This document shows positions 9,919 to 16,547 of a stretch of 32,108 nucleotides of DNA, piece after piece. The notes under the pieces were generated by a model, which saw nothing but the letters and a program-made list of their open reading frames with translations, was not told the origin of the DNA and did no database searches. Within the stretch, counting starts at the first letter, position 1. The number at the start of each line of letters is the position of its first letter. The translations under genes and the position numbers were made by a program. Source of the DNA: a virus. The stretch is from IMG/VR virus record IMGVR_UViG_3300025141_000450, positions 1-32,108 of that record; one strand, 5' to 3'.

Positions 9919-10253
9919 CTCCCTGGCTACTGAAGCTGCGGAAGATACCGCTAGTTGGGTGGTTAGTTGGGCTTATAGCTGTACTCCTGACAGCACTAGC
10001 TTGGAGTATCAGAAGTGCGTCTTTCCGAGAAAAGCAACTCCGGGTAAGTATGCAGATATCATCTGCAAAGAAGGACCACGAGAAAGCACTCAGCAAGATT
10101 GACGTTGAGAACAAGCTTGCCAGGAGTCGCCTTATGGCGCTTGAAGAGGTAGAGGTTAGTAAGCTTCAGGAGAGGCGTGTGGAGATACGCAAAGCTGCCA
10201 AAGAGAGTAATGAAAAGCTGGCTAATATGGTCAATGAGATGTTCAAGAAATGA
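9915..10253 (+). CDS. Rz-like inner-membrane spanin candidate
   Basis: A 112-residue protein. One N-terminal transmembrane helix at about residues 12-32 (PLVGWLVGLIAVLLTALAW) is followed by a highly charged helical region to the end (EKALSKIDVENKLARSRLMALEEVEVSKLQERRVEIRKA). This is the Rz (i-spanin) architecture, a subunit that spans the periplasm in Gram-negative hosts. The ATG at 9915 overlaps the upstream TGA (ATGA). An overlapping ATG at 9908 in another frame is not preferred. The function is inferred from topology and position. Confidence 0.65.
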   Translation: MTPWLLKLRKIPLVGWLVGLIAVLLTALAWSIRSASFREKQLRVSMQISSAKKDHEKALSKIDVENKLARSRLMALEEVEVSKLQERRVEIRKAAKESNEKLANMVNEMFKK

Positions 10254-10636
10254 CTACGCTACTTTTCTTACTGTTCTTTGCTCAGGTAGACGACTGCACT
10301 GAGGCTATGCCTGTTACAGCATTTGAGCCTACTCCCTGTACTGGTGTATTGTGGCCTGCTGAGCATACGGCTAAGGCACTAGAGGTAATGAGAGTGGACC
10401 TGCCTGAGTGCAACGTAAAGCTAAGGGTGACCAAGGAACAGCTCAAGGTCTGTGATGCAACTATCATCAGAACGCGAGAGCAATGTGATGAGACCCTGGA
10501 CAGGTTTGCCAAGCTCACCAAAGAAGCAGCTTACATTGAGCGTCCATGGTGGGACAACAACTCCCTATGGGGAGGGGCTGGGTTTGTTTCAGGGGTTGTG
10601 GTGTCGGTGCTTCTTGTTCACGCACTATCGCCCTGA
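10250..10636 (+). CDS. Small Cys-containing membrane protein, last gene of lysis cassette
   Basis: A 128-residue protein. The first 12 residues are hydrophobic (TTLLFLLFFAQV) and could be a signal sequence. Five cysteines follow (CTEAM, CTGV, CNVK, CDAT, CDET). The C-terminus has a transmembrane segment at about residues 107-125 (AGFVSGVVVSVLLVHAL). It starts at ATGA with the Rz-like gene, which suggests an outer-membrane or periplasmic partner. No clear lipobox is present, so an Rz1 call is not firm. Its last 122 nt overlap the end of the lytic transglycosylase gene on the other strand. Confidence 0.6.
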   Translation: MTTLLFLLFFAQVDDCTEAMPVTAFEPTPCTGVLWPAEHTAKALEVMRVDLPECNVKLRVTKEQLKVCDATIIRTREQCDETLDRFAKLTKEAAYIERPWWDNNSLWGGAGFVSGVVVSVLLVHALSP

Positions 10637-11030
10637 CTTTACCCGCTAGAGCCGCAACACTCTCCGCGAACTCCCATGCCTTAGGTATGCATGTTCCGGC
10701 GTTGTAACGGCATATTGCGCGCTTCTCAGTGGGCTCTTTGCCCAGGTAGTGCTTCAGAGCCCTTAGCCCTGCTCTAACGTAGTCGCACGGGTCTGACTTG
10801 CACCAGAACCTGGGGATGACCTGTAAAGGCCCCTTTGCCCCCTTGCTGGACGTAAGGTTAGCCCGTAACCGAGTCTCATGCCACGCTAGTGCTGTGGTGA
10901 TGGAAGGTGCAACACCAGCGGACTGAGACTCGGTTACTAGACTAAGGCAAATACCCATCTGTTCCATCGCGGTCGAATGATGGAGCGGGATATGTATCGA
11001 AAGCAAAGCGGTACAGATAAGAACTGCCAT
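10515..11030 (-). CDS. Lytic transglycosylase (SLT/GEWL-fold) with signal peptide
   Basis: A 171-residue exported murein-cleaving enzyme. A hydrophobic N-terminus (MAVLICTALLSIHIPL) acts as a signal or anchor. The SLT core runs from TTALAWHETRLRANL (catalytic Glu52 in the HETRL motif) through SKGAKGPLQVIPRFW to AICRYNAGT, the usual order of the family. ATG at 11030 is preferred to a TTG at 11036 because AAGGAGG lies about 10 nt upstream. The Pro/Gln/Cys tail after about residue 140 is encoded in the region that overlaps the opposing gene. It could act at DNA entry or in lysis. It is the only lysis-related gene on the minus strand, and a terminator-like hairpin separates it from the early genes. 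Confidence 0.87.
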   Translation of the reverse strand: MAVLICTALLSIHIPLHHSTAMEQMGICLSLVTESQSAGVAPSITTALAWHETRLRANLTSSKGAKGPLQVIPRFWCKSDPCDYVRAGLRALKHYLGKEPTEKRAICRYNAGTCIPKAWEFAESVAALAGKVRAIVREQEAPTPQPLKQTQPLPIGSCCPTMDAQCKLLLW

Positions 11031-11074
11031 TGACAATGTTCCTCCTTATTAGTCTATTTGACAAGTGGATTAAA

Positions 11075-11099
11075 AAGCGCCGAGTCCCACGATGCGCTT
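11075..11099 (-). terminator. Intrinsic terminator candidate after the early minus-strand operon
   Basis: On the minus strand AAGCGC, a 13-nt loop and GCGCTTTTTAA form a 6-bp stem followed by a T-tract. It lies between the stop of the 11131 gene and the start of the lytic transglycosylase gene, so it could separate early transcription from the lysis gene. The long loop makes it moderate in strength. Confidence 0.5.
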
Positions 11100-11130
11100 C
11101 CGGGTCAGCTATTGCTGCGGTTGACCTGGT

Positions 11131-11334
11131 TTATTCTTTGTCATCGTCTAGCATTCCTGCTTCAGAGAACACTTGCATAAGGGTCTTTCCCTTAGGCTTA
11201 ATCTCTGGGCAGCCAAAGGTGGTCACGGCTATGTTCTCTAGCTGGTCTGGAGTCATGTCGTTTCCAACACCACCTATGTCTTCCCAGTCAGCTTGCAGCT
11301 GAGCGTCTAGCTCTTTCTCTTCTTCTTCAGTCAC
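11131..11334 (-). CDS. Small acidic protein, unknown
   Basis: A 67-residue very acidic protein (EEEEKEL at the N-terminus, LDDDKE at the C-terminus). It starts with GTG at 11334, supported by AGGAG 6-8 nt upstream, and lies 9 nt after the DUF669-like gene. Small acidic proteins in recombination modules can mimic DNA or bind SSB partners, but nothing here proves this. The family is not recognised. Confidence 0.65.
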   Translation of the reverse strand: MTEEEEKELDAQLQADWEDIGGVGNDMTPDQLENIAVTTFGCPEIKPKGKTLMQVFSEAGMLDDDKE

Positions 11335-11343
11335 TTCTCTCTC

Positions 11344-11844
11344 CTAGAATGGAATATCGTCGTCGATATCAGCGGGTGAGTTATCAAAGACATCATCAGT
11401 AGGCGCTGGAGGCTCAGATTGCTCCTCCTCTTCCTTCTCGATGTATTTGGCAACCTGGGTCTTTAGCTTCTTATTGTTCATCTCTTCAACTCTGGTCTCT
11501 ACCCATCCAACGCGGTCGGTTGCTTTCACTATGATGATGTCTGCCTGGTCAGGCAGGTCGATATCACCAATGACATCAGCGAAGCCAAAGGCTTTACAGA
11601 AGCTACCAAGCTTCCAGAACGAACGAGGGCCTGTAGAGATTACATCCCAAATGGTAGAACCATTGAACTGTCCCTGGCTTACGCGCATTCGGACATTGAA
11701 ATACTCAGGCTTGGACTGGTCTCTTGGTTGGCGTAGCTCTACTGCCTCAACCTTCACCTTGTAGGTGCCTGGTGGGATGTGGAAGTCTTTCTTCTCACGG
11801 GGTTTATTAGAACCATAGTCTGCTGCTGGGTTGAACTTAGGCAT
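11344..11844 (-). CDS. DUF669-like single-stranded DNA-binding protein
   Basis: A 166-residue protein. Residues 1-130 show the DUF669/OB-fold pattern: PPGTYKVKVEAVELR, YFNVRMRVSQGQFNGSTIWD and a Phe-rich FWKLGSFCKAFGF segment. The C-terminus is acidic and ends in DDDIPF, closely matching the DDIPF tip with which bacterial SSB recruits partners. ATG at 11844 follows GGAGG by 6 nt; an in-frame GTG at 11856 overlaps that SD and is not favoured. The start lies 8 nt inside the RAD52 gene. It likely coats ssDNA for the adjacent annealing protein and exonuclease. Confidence 0.83.
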   Translation of the reverse strand: MPKFNPAADYGSNKPREKKDFHIPPGTYKVKVEAVELRQPRDQSKPEYFNVRMRVSQGQFNGSTIWDVISTGPRSFWKLGSFCKAFGFADVIGDIDLPDQADIIIVKATDRVGWVETRVEEMNNKKLKTQVAKYIEKEEEEQSEPPAPTDDVFDNSPADIDDDIPF

Positions 11845-12541
11845 TGTTTCCTCCACGGATACGCTCAGTCATTTTATCGTACTGAGTATTTTTAGGTTTA
11901 GTGTTGCCGTTAGTTTCTCTCTTAGGGTCAAGGACCTTACGGCTGTCCTTTAGGGCTTCTTTGAATGCATCCCAAGAGGCTCTTGGAATCATAGAGTTGG
12001 TGAGCCCTGACACGCGCTCTGAGCGTTTCCAGATAGCCTCTGCCATTCCTGGGTGCTGCTCTTGTAACCATCTATAGGTGTCCTTGATGGTATCTTCTAA
12101 GACGTAGTATTCCAGCTTCCACTTCTCGTCCTTGTCATACAAGTCGAGCCCAAAGCGGGAGCCCATAGTACGGGCAGCACGCTTGATGGCTGTAGTTTCA
12201 GAGTCGGTGTAGGCTACGTGGGTAGCGCGGTCCAAGCCTCCGAAGTCCCGAGCAGTGTGTGTCGAAGCAGCAGAGCCGCTTCTTGAGATGACCCGGTCCT
12301 CGAAGTGAAGGGTGAGCCTCACATCGCAGCGAGCAGTGCATACGATAACACCGTTTTCGCTGTGGTGAATCTCAAGCTCATGTTTCCTGATGGCGTAGTC
12401 CCATCCATCGTGGCCGAAAACATTATTCAGTTCTTGAATAACAGACTCACCTGAGAGGTAGGCAAACTCTCTGCCTGCCCCTTTGTTTACCCACTTCACT
12501 TCAAGCTGTAGTGGTTTTTTCAGTTCTTCATTTGCGCTCAT
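11837..12541 (-). CDS. RAD52-family single-strand annealing protein
   Basis: A 234-residue recombinase that anneals complementary single strands. The RAD52/22 signature is visible: VKWVNKGAGREFAYLSGESVIQ at residues 15-36, NVFGHDGWDYAI (39-50), a basic aromatic beta region, then TETTAIKRAARTMGSRFGLDLYD at about 113-135, the usual end of the core. The C-terminal 70 residues are polar, as in other phage annealing proteins. ATGGAGGAAAAAC stands before the ATG. The gene lies between an exonuclease and an SSB, the classic phage recombination trio. Confidence 0.9.
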   Translation of the reverse strand: MSANEELKKPLQLEVKWVNKGAGREFAYLSGESVIQELNNVFGHDGWDYAIRKHELEIHHSENGVIVCTARCDVRLTLHFEDRVISRSGSAASTHTARDFGGLDRATHVAYTDSETTAIKRAARTMGSRFGLDLYDKDEKWKLEYYVLEDTIKDTYRWLQEQHPGMAEAIWKRSERVSGLTNSMIPRASWDAFKEALKDSRKVLDPKRETNGNTKPKNTQYDKMTERIRGGNNA

Positions 12542-12710
12542 GTTTTTCCTCCATGATTTTCTTTGCGAGTTCTAGTTGATTGCAGTGTACGTGCCGTCCA
12601 AGCTTTATGTAGTAGTTCGCTTGTCCAGCTAATGAGCGGAAGTTTGCCTTAGCATCCTTCTCTAGCTGCTCCTTGATTTCCGTGTCTATTTTTATGGTTG
12701 CTGATGCCAT
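12528..12710 (-). CDS. Small ribbon-helix-helix-like protein
   Basis: A 60-residue protein starting MASATIKIDTEIKEQLEKDAK, i.e. a short beta strand then two helices, the Arc/MetJ (RHH) pattern, with FRSLAGQANYYIKLG as second helix. GGAGGAATA precedes the ATG; the start overlaps the exonuclease stop as TAATG and the end overlaps the RAD52 start. It is probably a DNA-binding regulator of the recombination operon. The fold assignment is by eye. Confidence 0.65.
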   Translation of the reverse strand: MASATIKIDTEIKEQLEKDAKANFRSLAGQANYYIKLGRHVHCNQLELAKKIMEEKHERK

Positions 12711-13843
12711 TATTCCTCCTCGTATTTCCAGTTTTTACGGAGCACCCTGGTATGGGTTGTTTTGGTATGACGGTTATAGATTTCACTACCAGGGCCAGCA
12801 CCTAGCTCCTTTAGGATATTGCCCTTGTTGGTGGACACCTTGCGCTCTAGCTTCCAGGTGAGCTTGAACTCATGCTTGCCTGTTGGCTTGCCTTTGCCGT
12901 CTACTAGCTCTTTCCCTACAACGCCTTCGTTGTTGCCAATGTACTCCCTGAGCTTGTTTTCAATACGCTCGAGCTTGTTCTCCAGCTTATCTTTGGTGCT
13001 CGCAAGCTCCTTCTTGGTTTCGTAGTAGTCTCTGGCAATCTTCTCGATGTCACCAGAGGCTGGGGCAAGCACCTGGTTTGTAGGTGCAGGGTATCGGTCT
13101 TTGAGTATAAGGCCGTATGCCTTTGTGTGAGATGGGTCTGGAGGCAGCTTTGCCAGCACGTTCTGTTCCCAGAACTCTATGCCCTTCTCTAGAAGGTGCT
13201 CCTCGTAATCTCGGTCTCTCTCGATGGTATAGACACGGTCGTCTTGACCGCCAACGAGAAGAGCTACCCTGGTGTAGTCTTCCAGCTCTACGCCCCAGCT
13301 ACTAAGCACCATGTTGTACCAGGCTATCTGACACAGTACGTGGCACGGTATAGTCGAGCTACCCTCTTCACCCCACCTGGCACCGTCCTTATTCGACGGG
13401 AACCTTGTGGTCTTGGCTTCAAAGACGTGTATATTGCCTTCTTCGTCGAAGCAGATACCGTCAGGGGTGGCGTAAATGAATGGGTATTCAGCGTGACGTA
13501 TAGTCTGGCCGCGCTTCAGGGTAAACATTGTGATGTCAGGGTTTGCGTTGAGGTACTCTCTGATGAGAAGCTCCTCTATTAGCGTGCCCCACTTTGTTGC
13601 CTTGTTTCCTTGGAACTGAGGACGAGCGCCAATCTTCTCAAGGTACACAGTTGTTCCATCTCTCTTGTGGAAAGAGGGAATTTCCCCGACAATGGGAGCT
13701 ATGTCGCTTCCACCTATACCTTTGAGTCGGTCAGTTTTTTGCAGTCCATTGATAAACGGCATATCAAGCGTAGTTTTACCTTTTCCAACGTATCCGTCTT
13801 CTTTAGATAGCCAGGGAATTTCATATTCATTGGGGTGTGTCAT
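12710..13843 (-). CDS. YqaJ-like viral exonuclease (PD-(D/E)XK)
   Basis: A 377-residue alkaline-exonuclease-type enzyme that resects double-stranded ends to give ssDNA for RAD52. Motifs: GIGGSDIAPIVG (42-53), WGTLIEELLIREYL (85-98) with Glu90, YATPDGI with Asp128, and HVFEAKTT with Glu142 and Lys144, followed by a QIAWYNM helix. Residues 255-310 contain a Lys/Glu-rich coiled coil (ETKKELASTKDKLENKLERIENKL). ATG at 13843 has GGAGA 7 nt upstream. An upstream extension of 39 residues in frame is hydrophobic, lies across the promoter region and is not accepted. Confidence 0.88.
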   Translation of the reverse strand: MTHPNEYEIPWLSKEDGYVGKGKTTLDMPFINGLQKTDRLKGIGGSDIAPIVGEIPSFHKRDGTTVYLEKIGARPQFQGNKATKWGTLIEELLIREYLNANPDITMFTLKRGQTIRHAEYPFIYATPDGICFDEEGNIHVFEAKTTRFPSNKDGARWGEEGSSTIPCHVLCQIAWYNMVLSSWGVELEDYTRVALLVGGQDDRVYTIERDRDYEEHLLEKGIEFWEQNVLAKLPPDPSHTKAYGLILKDRYPAPTNQVLAPASGDIEKIARDYYETKKELASTKDKLENKLERIENKLREYIGNNEGVVGKELVDGKGKPTGKHEFKLTWKLERKVSTNKGNILKELGAGPGSEIYNRHTKTTHTRVLRKNWKYEEE

Positions 13844-13863
13844 TGGGTTTCTCCATGTGACGG

Positions 13864-13891
13864 TTGACAATATAGGGTGACTGATTAGAAT
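13864..13891 (+). promoter_or_regulatory. Sigma70-like promoter, plus strand (primase-helicase operon)
   Basis: TTGACA at 13864-13869, a 16-nt spacer and TAGAAT at 13886-13891. The -35 is perfect and the -10 has five of six consensus bases. It is interleaved with a mirror promoter on the other strand, sharing a base at each end. The predicted start of transcription, near 13898, leaves almost no leader for the first ORF. Confidence 0.75.
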
Positions 13892-13896
13892 GTCAA
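13869..13896 (-). promoter_or_regulatory. Sigma70-like promoter, minus strand (exonuclease/RAD52/SSB operon)
   Basis: On the minus strand TTGACA (13896-13891), 16 nt, then TATATT (13874-13869). The predicted start near 13862 gives a short leader to the ATG at 13843. Its -10 touches the -35 of the plus promoter and the reverse, so one polymerase should exclude the other. Confidence 0.75.
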
Positions 13897-13898
13897 GT

Positions 13899-14177
13899 AT
13901 GCAGATTAGCACCGAGCAGAAGATGAAAGCCGCCAAGAGTTTGGCAGCCGAGATGAACATCCCAGTTCGGAGAGCCCTGAAGTATGTGTATCAGTTTCAC
14001 TACGTTTCACTGATACACGTACTCAGGGTTATAGATACCGACCCAGAGGCATTCGAGAAATGGTTCAAGCAGCAAAGAAAACTGATGAAACTGCAATGGG
14101 ACGTGCGCCCTCCGATGCAGAGCAGGATAGCAGCGCGCCAGAACAAGGCGAAGGTTGTATCGGCATTGTCGGAGTAG
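13899..14177 (+). CDS. Small basic helical protein, unknown, first gene of primase operon
   Basis: About 92 residues, mostly helical and basic (KMKAAKSLAAEMNIPVRRAL, AFEKWFKQQRKLMK). I do not recognise it. Start choice is uncertain: ATG at 13890 lies inside the predicted -10 box, ATG at 13899 would be leaderless, and ATG at 13923 has no good Shine-Dalgarno. The coding sequence contains a 54-nt hairpin (13975-14028). The 3' end overlaps the primase-helicase by about 118 nt. It could be a transcription or replication regulator, or not a gene at all. Confidence 0.55.
   Translation: MQISTEQKMKAAKSLAAEMNIPVRRALKYVYQFHYVSLIHVLRVIDTDPEAFEKWFKQQRKLMKLQWDVRPPMQSRIAARQNKAKVVSALSE
13975..14028. repeat. 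Long hairpin inside ORF with the conserved TCACTACGTTT core (copy G)
   Basis: Arms CCCTG-a-AGTATGTGTATCAGT and ACTGATACACGTACT-CAGGG pair over 20 bp with one mismatch and one bulged A. The loop region (13996-14008) contains TCACTACGTTT, identical to the core of the hairpin at 19409. It is the strongest palindrome of the set and lies about 80 bp from the divergent promoters. Confidence 0.85.
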
Positions 14178-15868
14178 ATTACTCTGTCGAGCAGTATCTT
14201 ACTCAGCGCAAGGTTCCCTTCTCTGAAGCAGGCACGCATAGGAAGGTGGTTTGCCCTTCGTGTAAGGGGCTAAAGGGTAAGAAGAAGACCAAGTCTCTGC
14301 TCATACACAATGAGATTGGCACATGGTCTTGTGGTACATGCAGCCGTAACGGTGGGTTCAAAGACCTTCGCAGGCTACTTGGGGAGACTGACCCAGTGTC
14401 AGTTGCTGGCGACCGTAGCTTCGAGACCTGGGTTCCAAAGTTCCGGCCTATCATAAACTATGTTGACTGGGTTGCTAACACGCGGAGCCCAGAGGCACAG
14501 CCATCCATGCAGTATCTGGAATCCATTGGGATTTTCGCGAGAGCTGCCAGGGACAAGCTGATGATTGGCTACGACACAAAGCTAGATGCTTTAGTGTTCA
14601 GCTATCAGTACGAGCGAAGTCCAAAGACAGCTTCCTACCTTCGGTTTATGCGAAGACCAGATGACTGGTGGAAGGTAACAGGCAACGCCAAGACGGCTTC
14701 CTGGTTTGGTCAGCATCTATTTAAGCCTGGTGCTGATGAGGCTTATATATGCCAGACACCGTTGGACGCTTCTGTCTTGATTGCGATGGGCGAGACTAAT
14801 GTCTTAGCTTCGCATTCGGATGTTCCTGACGTAAGGTATAGGACACACCACCTTGCGATGCTTCAAAGATGCAGCGTGGTCTACGTGGTTCCCAACCCTA
14901 CAGATGATGGGATGAAGTGGGCTGCTGCCACGCAGTCACAGATAGGCAAGTGGCGTTGCAAGATTGTCCAGATGGACATGTACCCAAGGGACATCATCAA
15001 GAACGACGCCAAGTCTTCTTGGGAGACAGCTAAAGCTAAGTCTGATTCTTCTTTTGGTATATCGACTCACCAGGCATCGTCTTGGATATCAGAGGTCGAT
15101 TACGAGTGGGACCATCCAGACGAGACTAAAGGCGGAAAGATAAACCTTGAACCCATGGACAAGCTGTTAGCTGGCTGGAGACCAGGGGAAGTGACTGTGC
15201 TTAGCGGAGCCAGCGGAGTAGGGAAGTCTACCTTCGCTTCGTTTCTCTCCTTGCTTCAAGCAAGTGAGAAGGTCCCTACCCTCTACATGACCTTTGAGGT
15301 CCTTCCTAAAAATATTCTGAGAAAATGGATAAGCATGTTATCTGGCGAGGGATTCTACCATTTAGCCAGGACAGCTTATGTGCAAGCTAGGAAGAGGTTA
15401 GCTCGTAGACCGATATGGATAGCAGACAACTACGGCATGGTAGCCCTAGAAGATGTGCGTAAATCTATCTACGACGCAGCCAGTAGGCATAACGTCAGGT
15501 TTGTGGTCATCGACCACCTGGGGCACCTTGCTTCGCTGGGTAAAGAAGACCAGACAAAGGAAACAGGAAACATAATAAGAGAGTGCAAGCGTTGGTCTTT
15601 AGACCTTGCTGTTCATATTCTCCTCGTAGCCCACCTTCGGAAGCCAAGCCCATCGGCTCATGGCAAGCCTCAGATGGAAGACCTTAGGGGCAGCAGCGAA
15701 GTGTACCAGGTTGCTGATAACGTCTTGCTCTTGGGTCGCAGTAGGGGGCAGACTAAGTGCCAGTGCCGCATTGTAAAGTGCCGAGATGATGCAGGATACG
15801 AGGGGATAGCTAATCTGGATTTTGACGAGAGGTCTCTTAGATATACACCAGGAGAGCAGCATGTATAG
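14060..15868 (+). CDS. T7 gp4-like primase-helicase
   Basis: A 602-residue replicative protein. The N-terminal zinc ribbon has Cys65/Cys68 (CPSC) and Cys91/Cys94 (CGTC). A primase/TOPRIM-like region spans about 130-315. The DnaB-type helicase spans 355-600 with Walker A GASGVGKST (383-391), TFEVLP after strand 2, Walker B FVVIDHLGH (481-489), LLVAHLRKP (521-529) and DLRGSSEVYQVADNVLLL with the arginine-finger region. The helicase looks intact. The TOPRIM catalytic residues do not: CQTPLD stands where the family has E-x-x-D, and VPNPTDDG where it has DxD. ATG at 14060 or 14096 are both possible; neither has a strong SD, and translation may be coupled to the overlapping upstream ORF. Confidence 0.92.
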   Translation: MVQAAKKTDETAMGRAPSDAEQDSSAPEQGEGCIGIVGVDYSVEQYLTQRKVPFSEAGTHRKVVCPSCKGLKGKKKTKSLLIHNEIGTWSCGTCSRNGGFKDLRRLLGETDPVSVAGDRSFETWVPKFRPIINYVDWVANTRSPEAQPSMQYLESIGIFARAARDKLMIGYDTKLDALVFSYQYERSPKTASYLRFMRRPDDWWKVTGNAKTASWFGQHLFKPGADEAYICQTPLDASVLIAMGETNVLASHSDVPDVRYRTHHLAMLQRCSVVYVVPNPTDDGMKWAAATQSQIGKWRCKIVQMDMYPRDIIKNDAKSSWETAKAKSDSSFGISTHQASSWISEVDYEWDHPDETKGGKINLEPMDKLLAGWRPGEVTVLSGASGVGKSTFASFLSLLQASEKVPTLYMTFEVLPKNILRKWISMLSGEGFYHLARTAYVQARKRLARRPIWIADNYGMVALEDVRKSIYDAASRHNVRFVVIDHLGHLASLGKEDQTKETGNIIRECKRWSLDLAVHILLVAHLRKPSPSAHGKPQMEDLRGSSEVYQVADNVLLLGRSRGQTKCQCRIVKCRDDAGYEGIANLDFDERSLRYTPGEQHV

Positions 15869-16142
15869 GATATGGTCTATAAACACTCGAAACAATAAAA
15901 TACTATGGCTTATGAGCGAAGAGCAAAGCCTGAGCGAAGCTATGCGTAAAGCAGAGAGGGTTGTTCTGGATTCAAACCCAAAGGTAGAGACAGTGAACTT
16001 TGAGCGTTCAAGTGTCTATAGCAAGCCTGACAAGACCACAAACACAAGTATCATGTGCTACTCCCATGATGAGGTAGTGGGGTCTGTCATCACAGGACCT
16101 GACTTAGACATAGACAGTGTCGCTGGGCTTTTAGGGCCATAA
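15861..16142 (+). CDS. Small protein, unknown
   Basis: A 93-residue protein (MYRIWSINTRNNKILWLMSEEQ). AGGAG lies 7 nt before the ATG, and the start overlaps the last codons of the primase-helicase by 8 nt. There are two halves: a beta-like N-terminus and an acidic C-terminus (ITGPDLDIDSVAGLLGP). I do not recognise it. The tight overlap suggests it is made together with the helicase. Confidence 0.68.
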   Translation: MYRIWSINTRNNKILWLMSEEQSLSEAMRKAERVVLDSNPKVETVNFERSSVYSKPDKTTNTSIMCYSHDEVVGSVITGPDLDIDSVAGLLGP

Positions 16143-16149
16143 TAAACAA

Positions 16150-16177
16150 GGGGGAAGGAGATACCCTCCCCCCCCCC
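16150..16177. terminator. GC-rich hairpin between convergent operons
   Basis: GGGGGAAGG, loop AGATA and CCCTCCCCC form a 9-bp stem with one mismatch, and the C-run continues to 10 C. It lies 8 nt after the stop of the plus operon, where it meets the minus-strand early operon. No T-tract follows, so termination efficiency is uncertain. Confidence 0.45.
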
Positions 16178-16238
16178 TGTAAACCCGTTAGGCATGGAGG
16201 AACACGCTAACGTCGGGTATTTTACTTCGCGTTGCCTG

Positions 16239-16295
16239 TTATTGCAACGACTCAATAAGAAGCAGCTCTATTTCCTCCTTGCTGGCATACTTCAT
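16239..16295 (-). CDS. 18-residue micro-ORF at the end of the minus operon
   Basis: ATG at 16295 overlaps the TGA of the preceding gene (ATGA) and encodes MKYASKEEIELLLIESLQ. The junction type matches the rest of this operon. Evidence is only the overlap and the helical composition; it may be spurious. Confidence 0.3.
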   Translation of the reverse strand: MKYASKEEIELLLIESLQ

Positions 16296-16546
16296 ACGCG
16301 GTCATTGCCAAGCTCGAGTTGCTCGCTTATCCTTTGGGCTTCTTCAGACTTGCCAAGCATGAAGCCCTTTAGGCTGGCTGTCAGGTATAGCCTTGTTATT
16401 AACCGCTCAAAGTCTTCGAGCTTTGTGACACCATGGTGCCAAGAAGTCCCACAGCACAGCTCATTTATGCTGTCAGCAAAGTCTGGCTCAAGCTCTTTGA
16501 GCTTCTTAAGGTCCATGCTCATTGCGTCTATGGTTGATTTATCCAT
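16292..16546 (-). CDS. Small helical protein, unknown
   Basis: An 84-residue protein starting MDKSTIDAMSMDLKKLKELEP. GGAGG stands 6 nt before ATG at 16546; a longer in-frame extension to 16648 overlaps the upstream gene and lacks an SD. It is mostly helical with a CC pair and HH (NELCCGTSWHHGVTKLEDFERLI) at about residues 29-49. The family is not recognised. Confidence 0.68.
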   Translation of the reverse strand: MDKSTIDAMSMDLKKLKELEPDFADSINELCCGTSWHHGVTKLEDFERLITRLYLTASLKGFMLGKSEEAQRISEQLELGNDRV

Positions 16547-16547
16547 T

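Noticed and set aside
13196-13582. 128-codon plus-strand ORF opposite the exonuclease
   Set aside because: Lies fully inside the well-supported YqaJ-like gene and has no SD.
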